Positions 12,228 to 23,200 of a stretch of DNA of 64,000 bases are shown here, in pieces; the stretch's first letter is position 1; each line of letters begins with the position of its first letter. Below the pieces are notes generated by a model that was not told where the DNA came from, did no database searches, and saw only the letters and a list, made by a program, of their open reading frames with translations. Location of the stretch: contig CM060065.1 in NCBI GenBank assembly GCA_030533445.1, forward strand, positions 2,375,710 through 2,439,709. The letters are read 5' to 3'. Position numbers and translations under genes: made by a program. This DNA is from Cyprinodon diabolis (Eukaryota; Chordata; Actinopteri; Cyprinodontiformes; Cyprinodontidae).

Positions 12228-14618
12228 ATGAACAGAAGAGAAAAAGACATGGCACACAGCCGCTGGTCAAGACTTCTCTTTGATGGAGACGAGAAAAATT
12301 ATGAACTATGGGAAACAAAGTTTTTAGGACATCTTCAATTGCAAGGGCTGAAACAGACAATTTTGACAAGCCCCTCCGATGATGACAATGAAGAGGAAGA
12401 TGCGACGAAAAACGCTGAGGCTTATGCAGAGCTCATTCAGTTTTTGGATGACAAAAGTCTATCACTTATCATGCATGACGCGGCGGACGATGGGCATGCG
12501 GCGCTGGGAATCCTGCGGGCCCATTATGCTGGCAAAGGAAAGCCCAGAGTGATCAACCTGTATACTGAGCTGACTTCACTGCAGAAATCACCCTGTGAGT
12601 CGGTTACGGAGTACATCATCAGAGCTGAGACCGCGATCACCGCTTTAAGAAGTGCAGGTGAGGTGCTGAGCGACGGACTTCTGATCGCCATGATCCTGAA
12701 AGGACTTCCAGAGACATTTAAGCCATTCGCTATTTATATCACTCAAAGCGAAGATGGTGATAAGTTGACTTTTGCAGAGTTTAAAACTAAACTCAGAAGT
12801 TTTGAAGACGTTGAAAATATGCGTGCTACAGTATCTGAGGACAATGTGATGAAAGCTAAAGCACATTCTGGCTCGAAACGCGCATCAAGAGGTGTAAATG
12901 ATGCTGGAGCAGAAAGTTCTGAGATCGTGTGCTTTAAATGTGGGATGAAAGGCCACATAAGCAGAACGTGCCAGCGGAAGCAGTGGTGCAGTTACTGTAA
13001 GAATAACAGCCACAGCAACGCAACCTGCAGACGGAGAAAACAACGGGACAACGCGCAGAAAGTAGCCGAAGAGACGGGCGGCGCCAAAGAGCTTGCTTTC
13101 CGGGTGAGCGACGCTGACATGCGAACGGACGGCATCAAGAGGAGAGGTCTGATGGTGGACGCTGGTGCGACATCGCACATAATCACTGACATCAGGAAGT
13201 TAAGGAGGCTTGATGAAAGTTTCCAGGCCGAGACGCACTGCGTGGAATTGGCTGATGGATCCAGGTGTTTTGGGGTTGCTAAGCAACGAGGAGACGCGGA
13301 AGTGTGTTTGATCGACAGCAGAGGTCGACGTCTTAAAACAGTGCTGAGGAATGCATTGTACATCCCTTGATACCCGCAAGACATCTTCTCAGTGAAAGCT
13401 GCAACATCCACCGGGGCAACAGTGATCTTCAAAGAAGGAAAGAACGTTCTTCTCAGAGACGGAACCAAATTCCCCAGTCACGTATGTAACAAACTGTATT
13501 ACTTACAAACAATGGACAATGAATGTGGTGATCAGTGTAAAAAATGTTATGACTTACAAAGTTGGCATGAGATTCTTGGACATTGCAATTACAGAGATGT
13601 ACTGAAGCTAGAAAATGTTGTTCAGGGCATGGAAATTAAAGGGAGAGGTGACCCAATGCCATATTGTGAAGTCTGCACAAAAGGAAAATTTGTTCAAACT
13701 AGGAACAAGGAGCCAGATGCAAGAGCTAAAGAACCATTAGCAATGGTCCACACAGATTTAGCAGGATCTATAGACCCAATGTCCAAAGATGGTCACAGAT
13801 ATGCATTATCCTTCACAGATGATTATTCCAGTGCAGTGTTTGTATATTTTTTGAAAAACAAGAGTGACTCAGTACAAGCAACTGAAAAGTTTATTGCTGA
13901 CATGGCCCCACATGGAAAGATTAAATGTATGAGGTCAGACAATGGTACAGAATTCACAGGAAAAGATTACCAGTCATTACTGAGCAGAAATGGTATCAGA
14001 CATGAGACATCAGCACCATATTCTCCACATCAAAATGGTACGGCAGAACGAAACTGGAGAACTCCATTTGACATGGCTAGATGTATGTTAATCGATGGTG
14101 AGTTACTGAAAATGTTATGGCCATATGCAGTTCAGACAGCTGCTGTAGTGCGAAACAGATGTTTTAATAATCGCACAAAGCAAACACCTTATTTCATGTT
14201 GACGGGCAGAAAACCTAACATTTCTAGGATGCACGAGTTTGGATGTGTCTGTTACACTTACAAACGAGAGAAAGGGAAGCTGGGTTCAAGGTGTGAAAAA
14301 GGCATTTTTATAGGGTATGACAAGAATAGTCCAGCCTATATGGTCTACTATCCAAACAGCAGGAAAGTCCAGAAACACAGGCTTGTGGAATTTGTATCCA
14401 AAGAGAAAAATGAGATGGATGTAACTTTGGATGATGATGATGATATGATTAGAATTTGTCCCAGAACAACCAAAGCTTCAGATGCTGATCCATTAATTGT
14501 TTCTGATCATAAACTGAAAACAGAAGAACCACCAATGGTGAGTACCAGTCACACAACAAAACAAGAAGAACCTGAGAAGCGATACACTGTCAGAGAGAGA
14601 AAGAAACAGGTTATTTAG
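12228..14618 (+). pseudogene. Copia gag-protease-integrase segment, broken
   Basis: ATG at 12228 opens a Gag region (UBN2-like, residues about 10-220) followed by two CX2CX4HX4C zinc knuckles (residues 235-248 and 254-267). The aspartic protease motif VDAGATSH has its catalytic Asp at residue 311. An in-frame TGA at 13368-13370 interrupts the chain in the stretch LYIP*YPQDIF. The same frame then continues with the GAG-pre-integrase zinc motif (WHEILGH ... CEVC) and the integrase core: HTD (Asp at 13755), SDNGTEF and SPHQNGTAERN. The frame hits TAG at 14616-14618 because of a one-base loss (or two-base gain) at about 14611-14617; the continuation is in the next frame. The product would be part of a particle-forming polyprotein, but this copy cannot make it whole. 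Confidence 0.93.
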
Positions 14619-16231
14619 ATGACTATGTATGTAGCATTGATGAAGAGGAGATAGCCAACATCGATTATTGTTACAGACTGATAAGTGGAGTACCTCAAAC
14701 CTACAAAAAAGCTGTAACATCTGTGAATGCAAAAGAGTGGGTTACAGCAATGGATGAGGAAATGGAGTCATTAAAGGACAATGTTACTTTCTCCCTGACC
14801 AACTTACCTGTAGGTGAAGCTGTAGTGGGGGGTAAATGGGTGTATGCAATCAAAAGGAATAGTGATGGATCAGACAAATATAAGGCTAGATATGTTGCTA
14901 AAGGATTCAGTCAAAAGAAAGGTGTGAACTAAGATGAAACCTTTTCACCAACTGCTAGCATGACGAGCATCAGAGTGTTGATGCAAAAGGTGGCACAGGA
15001 GAACATGTTTGTTCACCAGATGGATGTAAAGACAGCATATTTACATGCCCCAATTGAGTGTGAACTTTATATTGAACAACCAGAGGGCTACAAGAAGGAA
15101 TCTCAAGAAAATGAAAGACTGGTGTATAAACTGCAAAAATCTCTTTATGGACTTAAACAGTCGGGCAGAAACTGGAACAAAATGTTGCACGACTACTTAT
15201 GTGAAATCAAGTTTGTTCAAAACCCTGCTGATCATTGTGTTTACACAAAGATTACTGATACTGAAACTGTGTTTATCATTATATGGGTCGATGATTTGAT
15301 TATTGCTGCCAGTGATACAAATATCCTTAGAGATGTAAAAGAGAAACTTGCATCCAAATTTAGGATGAAGGACTTGGGAAAGTTGACACATTTTCTTGGC
15401 ATTGACTTTGAGAGAGATGTTGACAGTATTAAAATGTCACAGTCAAAGTATGTGAGGAAAATACTGGAAAAGTTCAATATGGAGAACTGTAAGCCACAAA
15501 CTACCCCTTGTGAGCAGAAACTTAACTATGCTGATAATGCAGAATTAATGAGTGATGTCAGAAAATACAGGGAGGCAGTAGGAAGCTTAATCTATTTGTC
15601 AACATGTACAAGACCAGATTTAAGCTATGTAGTAAGTAAACTGGCACAGTACTTTGCAAACCCAACCACAGAGCAGTGGAATACTGTAAAGCATGTTTTC
15701 CGGTATCTAAAAGGCACACAAGATAAAGAACTATGTTTTAAAAAGGGTGCCTGTGATGACCTTATATATGCATACAGTGATGCTGATTGGGCAGGTGATG
15801 TATCAGATCGAAGAAGTACAACTGGTTATTGTATGAGTCTAAATAAAGATGGTCCGTTAGTCTCATGGAAAACCAAAAGACAACCCACAGTAGCTCTATC
15901 CACATGTGAGGCAGAGTACATGGCACTAGCTGCTACTCTACAGGAATGCTTATACCTGAAACAACTGTTGTTCAACATGGATGGTTTGGATTATTTGGCT
16001 AAGATTTATGAGGACAATCAGGGTACCATATCCTTAGCCAAAAATCCTGTGTATAGACAAAGATGTAAACATATTGATATTAAATATCATTTTGTCAGAT
16101 CAGTTGTAAATGAAGGAAAAGTCTTTCTAGAGTACTGTCCAACTAATGAAATGGTTGCAGATGTACTAACTAAACCAGCAACAAAGCTTAAGTTGAGGAA
16201 GTATGAAATGTTTATGTTCGGTGTATCATGA
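14618..16231 (+). pseudogene. Copia reverse transcriptase-RNase H segment, broken
   Basis: After the frameshift the frame reads DDYVCSIDEEE, then the RT N-terminus with NAKEWVTAMDEEME (from 14723). An in-frame TAA at 14930-14932 replaces the residue expected in GVN(Y)DETFSPTA. The rest is open to 16231: DVKTAYLHAPI, YGLKQSGRNW, the catalytic box as WVDDL (about 15285-15299), and an RNase H with SDADWAGD, STCEAEYMA and EDNQGTISLA. Catalytic residues otherwise look intact, so the nonsense codon and upstream frameshift are the visible reasons for inactivity. Confidence 0.93.
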
Positions 16232-16292
16232 ATGTATTTTGGTTGAAGTATTAAGAGTTAGAGGAAGTTACCCAAATATGAGCAATTGGGGG

Positions 16293-16503
16293 TGTTGACA
16301 TTATGAATGTTTTTGTGCTCTCATTTGTTGTTGTTTTGATCATTATTGGATAATTATGTGTCACATCACGTGACCTGTCTAATTTAACACACTTGTGTAC
16401 AATAAAGGGTGTGTCCTTCAAACAAAGGAGGAACAACACGAAAACCGACTGAGTCTCATGCTGTCATGTTGAACGCTGTGCCGAAAAGTTGATTCTGCTA
16501 ACA
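16293..16503 (+). repeat. Copia 3' LTR
   Basis: Matches the 5' LTR over 211 bp with one difference. It is preceded by a short G-run (16288-16292) in the polypurine-tract position and followed by the right GTCGC duplication. AATAAA at 16401-16406 is the likely poly(A) signal. Confidence 0.95.
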
Positions 16504-16510
16504 GTCGCTA

Positions 16511-17166
16511 CCCGATCCGTACCGGTAGCACGATCCGTACCATCAGCTCATTTGCGCCTGCGCAAACAGAATAACTTCCGGGTCGCCAAAAAATAATGTA
16601 ATTACGGTACTGAAAAAACTTTATTTATATCCTTAAATAATTAAAGAATACTCCAAAAATGAGTCACGCTACTCGCTACAACACGAGCACGCCCTAATTT
16701 TCTTACCTTTAACTTGAAAATGTGGAGACATCCTTTTTATTTTATAAAAACAAATCTTTCGGGAAATGTTCCCTTATCAATGAAAAACTGCAGGTCACGA
16801 AAGGTAGCGAATGAATCCATTGTGGGATCAGTACTGCTGGAGTGCATAGTTAAGAACAGAGTAAATCAAATATTTAAACAAATTTAAATATATACGCTGT
16901 GTGACGTATGTTTGCGCATGCTCAGAGCAGTCAAAGTAACTATCACAAGGCGATTGAACTTTTTTATGTATTTCTGTTTTTTTATTCTTAGAAAATGCAA
17001 TATTGACGAAAATACAAAGATATACAAAAAGAAACCCATGCCTCTAAAAAATACAAAAGAATAAAAAAAAAAGTAAGAAAAAGGAAATATTGCCACCGGA
17101 CGTTATTCTGTTTGCGCACGCGCAAATGAGCTGATGGTACGGATCGTGCTTCCGGTACGGATCGGG
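16511..17166. mobile_element. Non-autonomous DNA transposon (MITE) with about 65-bp terminal inverted repeats
   Basis: The outer 65-67 bp of each end (from CCCGATCCGTACC and to GGTACGGATCGGG) are inverted copies with about two mismatches. TA dinucleotides flank both ends (16509-16510, 17167-17168), consistent with a TA target duplication. The interior is AT-rich with no coding sequence. The left end lies directly beside the copia target duplication; the right end is about 100 bp from the rwdd3 start codon. A weak further match outside the ends (ctagt-gtc and ctagttgtc) may be chance. Confidence 0.85.
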
Positions 17167-17267
17167 TAATGACAACTAGAACGAAGAGTATCCATCATCA
17201 AATAAGAACAAATGAAATTAGATGCATTTAAAGGAGGAGGCGGAGCGTGAGAGGGTTTCTGTTCATC

Positions 17268-20200
17268 ATGGCGGACGCAGCGATGGAGGAAGTTTCAGTT
17301 TTATCGTCCATTTACTGCAGAGATGGAGAGCTGCAGGTGGTTCAGCAGTCTGGTACTGTGGCTAACTGTGCTTAGCTATATGTGTTTTTATTCATGTTTA
17401 ACCCCTTCAGCTAGTCTGACATGTAGTGATGGTTAATGAGGCATCTAGAAGCCAAACTACTAATGCTGCGTTGATCCTGTCTCACAGAATACTGACACCT
17501 GCTGGACATTTAGAGACACTGCAGGCAGCTGATTGGACAGACTAACTGTTTGATCTGATGACCTGGAACAATGATATCATTGAAGTTATTGGAGATTATA
17601 TTCTATTATTTCATATCTATGTTTAAATTGAAAATATCTTTGATAGTTTTAGATGCAGCCAGTAAATAATGTAAATATTTATCATAACGTTAAAATTTAG
17701 GGGAAAATATGAATGAGGATGCTTGTGGACTATGATTTTAAATCATTTGTTAAAACAATAAGTGCAGTAAAAACAGTAAATAAACTAAGAGTCAATTAGA
17801 AATGAACTTCAGATAAGTTGAGTGATAACTGAGAGGTAAAAGACACAAGGAGAAAATAAAAATAAAAACGTTCCTATTCCTTCTAGGCTCCAACATTCTG
17901 GATCATTTTAATGATGAACTGCAATAGATGAGACTTTTTTAGCAGATGCATCATGTTGACAGAAACGTTTTTAAACCCAGTTTAGTGAGTCAGTCAGGTA
18001 GAAACCAATCCTGGATCGGTCACATTATTTTCATGGAAATGGAAAAACCCTCTGGTCACTGCAGACGGGTTAACGTTAACCCGTCTGCAGTGACCAGGGA
18101 TAACTTAAACCCTGGCTGCCGTTACCCCCATACCATACAAACTTTATTTATGAAGCACTTTATGCTCCAGACAGGACCAAAGTGCTGTACACAATCATAA
18201 AATACAATAAAATTATAAAATAGGAAAAAAAATGAGTGTACCCCCAGGGCTCCACTGGTTGTCGCGGTTCTCTCGTCTTCAAAATAAAAAAAAAAAAATT
18301 AAATATGATTGAGAAGCTGATCAGACAGCAGTACCTTTAGCATTTGCTTGATGCAGAAGGAGGTTCATCCCTGTAGCCTTTAATCATGCAATGACCTGGC
18401 ACTGCAGGAATCCTTATGTCCTAAAATGCCAGATGTTACAGATGTGGTCTTGTTCCTTGCAGCAGAGGATGGGCTGGTGGTCCAGCTGAACTGTGCTTCT
18501 GGAAGAGACGGGAAGCAGGATGTGGGCGTGGTCTTCCATCTAGACCCCGCCTACCCGTCCTGTCCTCCTCACATCTCCGTCTCCTCCACCAGCCTGTCTA
18601 AGGCTCAGTGTCTCCACATCAGGCAGAAGCTGAAGGCTCGCGCTGCAGAGCTCCCCCAGGAACCGATGCTCCACCAGCTGCTGCAGTACCTGCAGGTAAA
18701 GGCTTTGGATACGGATCAGAGGGTTTTATTGGAAGTGACTGGCCCGGTTCTGATCTCAGCAGGACTGTCTGGACCCGGCTGAGATGCGAGGAGAGGAGGA
18801 AGCAGCAGAGGAGAGAGAACAGCAGCGGTGGACAGCAGTTCTACTGCTGGATCACATCAGATCCAGAAACCGCTACATCAGCCTGCTGGAGCGCTGGAGC
18901 CAGCAGCTGCAGGTCGCTGGCAGGATTTTACTGGGACCCAGTATCCTGATAGTCCTACTGGGAGGACGGCCGGACATCAAGGTGATTAATCTGTCTGAAA
19001 CAAGCTAAAGATGAACATGGGGAAACTAATGGCTCCTTAACTGATTGTTATCATCAGTTTAAAAGAGCAAAATGGATCAAAGGTCAGTGGGTGCAGATCT
19101 TTGAAGGTAGAGTTTAAACTCAACATTAAATCTGTGATCTGCTGCCTACAGCTGGTCTGCAGTAAAACACTAACTAGTGATGCACGATATCGGGATTTTG
19201 GCTGATATCCGATATTTTAAAACTCATGTAGCCGATAACCGATACCGATGTTAAAGCTGGACAAAAATAAGTAGTCATTGAAAATAGCAGTTTTGTTATC
19301 CATTTCTGACACTTTGAAAAATAATATACTCAAATATATTTTCATATGCTGATATCAAATAGATTTTTAAAAACGCGGTATCGATCTATTTTACTTTCAA
19401 AATCTCGTGAAATTTCATCATTCTGTTACAAACTCTCGTGATATTTTGCAAATTCTTGTGAGATTTTGTTAGTAAAATAGATCGATACCGCGTCAATATA
19501 TCAACATATAAAAATATGGCAACATTTGGTGAATTTTCGGGGGATTTCGTAGCATAACGATGACATATAGCAATATTTCATTAGTAAAGAGATTGATATG
19601 GTGTTTTTAAATGGCAATATATCAGCATATGAAGATATTGGGATATTTTAATGTATCAATATTTTTTCCCTCGTCTTTAGAAGTTTTTAAGTCTGTAAAA
19701 AAGAAGTTTCTGAGGAAGAAGAAGTAGTCATTTTTAAGGCCGATGTCCGATATTCAGTTTTAAGGCCGATACCGATAGGGGGCCGATTATATCGTGCATC
19801 CCTAACTGTAACTAATGTTCAGAGGTGTTTCTGTTGGTTTCCTGGTGACTGATTAGACGATTATCTATTAAACTTTACCTTCTGGAACTTTCTGCTGTTT
19901 ATTTTTTTATACTCAGCTTTGTTATCAAAATCACACATTTTAAAGACAGGTTTTAAAAAGAGAGATCATATCTCTCCTATCCTGGCTTCTCTTCATTGGC
20001 TTCCTGTTAAATCCAGAATAGAATTTAAAATCCTCCTTCTCACATATAAAGCCTTAAATGGCCAAGCTCCATCTGATATCAGAGATCTGATGGTCAGTGA
20101 TGGGAGTAACGTCTAGTAACGAGTAATCTAACTAATTACTTTGACTGTAACTATAACGCAGTTACCATTGCAGACACCCCGTTACTGCACGTTACTCAGG

Positions 20201-23200
20201 TCGCACAATCAACCTTTTTTCATGATAGGACTTGTGTCATGAGAGAGGGGAGGATGAGAAAGGCTGATGCAGGGGAGAATCTAGGATTCTGGGAGATCAG
20301 GGGCTTAGCCCCGAGGGTGAAGATGAGCGTGTAGACTTTCTGCTAAATCCCGTTCTAATGTAAAATATGACAGATTACTGGATTAAAGAAATTTCTAGTA
20401 TACTACATGCTATCACACATAACAATTCCAGCTCCATAACATGGGAAGAAATTAATTTACCTGCAAGTCTTTAACTGTGTTTATTTCTTTCTTCAACAAC
20501 AAGCTCTGTGGAGACATTTGATCATTATTTGCCAAAGTTATGAAGGGAAATAATATATTTTAGCCACCTGATATAATCTGCTCCCCCATAACATGGGAAA
20601 AATTAAACAAATCCTGTGAATTTTGAAACTGTCATTATTTTTCTATATTATGTTTGAAACATTTCTTATTTTATATTTTGAAATCTTAAATAGTTAATAA
20701 AAATGTCAATTCTCAATTCAAAATGTCTGGAATAGCATTACTTCAGACATTTTGAATTGAGAAAGCTCTCTGGATGGAAAACGAAACATCTTCAAACTTG
20801 GAAAACAAAGTCCAGCTGTTTTGGTTTGAACTTTTCTTTTGAAATATATTTGTAAATTGTTAGATAAACATTTAAACAGAGCTGAAATCTCCATTCTCTC
20901 CTCTCCTCCTCCCACATGTTTAGGAAATAAACAGCAACTGTTTCCAAATTCTCAAAAAATATTATGTGTGATAGCATGTAGTATACTAGAAATTTCTTTA
21001 ATCCAGTAATCTGTCATATTTTACATTAGAACGGGATTTACCAGAAAGTCTTCTACTCCCTCATCTTTTCTGGAAATCTTAATTTCCTTAAGATGCTCTT
21101 TTGTGGGTGAAAAATACATAAATAAAAATAAACGGGTCGGGCGGATATTTTTTTAGTGCGGGCGGGTAGTTGGTGATTTTTTTTAATGCTTGTTGTTATG
21201 GACATCAGAAATGTTCTATTAATCAGGCACTGGGGTCACCCTTGTTGCAGCTTAAAGCCCTGCCGGCAGTGTGGGCTTCCCTCCCAAAAGGCCACAGTCA
21301 GTGCATACACGTCTGCTGCAGTGTTAATGGCGCTGTTCTGCAGCGCAGCGTACTATAGCCTATTACTTGATGTGTTAACGGGTCGGGTTGCGGGTTAAAT
21401 ATCAACGGGTCGGGTTCGGATTTGAATTGAAGATATCCGCGGGTGACGGGTCGGATTCGGTACCCTTCCTAACCGGTTCGGGCGGGTGCGGGTTGGTAAA
21501 ACTCGACCCGTGCAGGACTCTACCTGGGACATCAGTCTGTTTAGCAACAGCTAGTGGGGACTTCTTCTGCACTGGAATGCTACAGGCTGCTTTCCTGCAC
21601 ATGCTGCCACTCTCTGGTGAATTCCAGTACTGCACATTTTACTCTGATCAGCTCAGAAGCGAGATCCGGGGCTCTTGGGGAAACATCCGGGGCTGCAGCC
21701 CAAGTAGCCACCCCCTAGATCCGCCACTGGGCTGATGTATAGTGAGATTCTGTCTGTCAGTTGGGTAGGTGGGTGTTTCCGCTGGCGGGTGTTAACGTAC
21801 AGCACACACAGAGAGATGGAGAGTGAGGAGGATCCAGCAGCAAAACAGCGTTTTCCACATGGAAATACTGGTGTTACGTGGAGCTGCGTTTCCCCATCAG
21901 ATACGGTTTCCCCTGCATCTCCGCACAGCGCAGGCGGCAACATTCACCGTGCAAAGAAACGCGCATGCTTGCTAAAGGCGCGTAACAGTCGCCCTCTGCC
22001 TGCGCCACAGGAGAACTATGGAGAGCGTGAAGGATCAAATGATAGCCTATATGGAGAAAGGGAGAAATCTGGATGGATGGACACTACCGCTTAAAAGTTT
22101 GGGGTCACATTGAAATGTCCTTATTTTTGAAGTAAAGCACTGTACTTTTCAATGAAGATAACTTTAAACTAGTCTTAACTTTAAAGAAATACACTCTATA
22201 CATTGCTAATGTGGTAAAGGACTATTCTAGCTGCAAATGTCTGGTTTTTGGTGCAATATCTACATAGGTGTATAGAGGCCCATTTCCAGCAACTATCACT
22301 CCAGTGTTCTAATGGTACAATGTGTTTGCTCACTGGCTCAGAAGGCTAATTGATGATTAGAAAACCCTTGTGCAATCATGTTCACACATCTGAAAACAGT
22401 TTAGCTCGTTACAGAAGCTACAAAACTGACCTTCCTTTGAGCAGATTGAGTTTCTGGAGCATCACATTTGTGGGGTCAATTAAACGCTAAAATGGGCAGA
22501 AAAAGAGAAGTTTCATCTGAAACTCCACAGTCTATTCTTCTTCTTAGAAATGAAGGCTATTCCATGCGAGAAATTGCTAAGAAATTGAAGATTTCCTACA
22601 ACGGTGTGTAACTAAATTTGAAATTTTTTTCTTAAATAACAGCATTTGATTCACACAGCAACAGTCACTCAATCAACTTGTTCATTGTGTTTTTCCTCTC
22701 TAAGATAAGGATTTCTAGGCTCCTTAGTGGACCACATGGAAAAAAAAAAAAAAAAAGTGGCCTCAAAAATTGCACTTAAGGGAAACGTCGTTTTTTTTTC
22801 CATTGGTCCTTGATTTTCCGTTATTCCATCATGTTCTACTCTCCCATATGAGTTTAGTGTCATTTGGAGCCGTTCTGAAGATATTCCGTTAGCTTATATC
22901 CAGTAACGTCTTCCTATGGGCAACGACTTGAAGGCACAAACTAAACTGTTCATCATTTATTCTTTATGGTACGCCAGCATTCAGAACATGGAGGCCAATC
23001 ACTGTCCCCCAGACATCCGCCGTTATGTTTTTATATTTCAATCTTTTAAAACAAAGCGGAGCGTGTATGATGTCATCCGCATCTAGTTTGTGCCTTCAAG
23101 TCGTTGAAGACACAGACTTGCTCTAAAGAAGCTCTAACCATCTGCTGAGGTTTTTCACAGCAGCTGGAGCTCCTCCTACTTGATGATGCGGTCCAGGATG

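Larger units (their letters stand above)
11926..16503 (+). mobile_element. Complete Ty1/copia LTR retrotransposon
   Basis: Two 211-bp LTRs (11926-12136 and 16293-16503) begin TGTTGA and end CTAACA. They flank a primer-binding site, a gag-protease-integrase-RT-RNase H coding region in copia order, and a short 3' leader. A 5-bp target duplication GTCGC lies at 11921-11925 and 16504-16508. There is no env-like ORF. The LTRs differ at one base (ccgctaaca against ctgctaaca), so the insertion is recent, yet the coding region has two nonsense codons and a frameshift. Fish copia elements known to me (Zeco1/Olco1 type) belong to the GalEa group; placing this copy there is inference. Confidence 0.96.

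Noticed and set aside
12992..13468. 158-codon minus-strand ORF
   Set aside because: Antisense shadow of copia gag-protease. No family features.
11926..16503. Endogenous retrovirus
   Set aside because: Integrase precedes reverse transcriptase, there is no env, the protease/Gag type is copia and LTRs are short. It is a Ty1/copia retrotransposon.
18426..18782. Single-exon gene starting at the ATG at 18426
   Set aside because: This is rwdd3 exon 2 with intron on either side. The ATG at 18426 is intronic, and splicing from exon 1 gives the expected RWD sequence.
20094..21515. One complete hAT element from gatgggagtaacg to the cgacccgtgcagg end
   Set aside because: The two ends are not inverted copies of each other and no matching 8-bp duplication was found, so I treat them as separate fragments.
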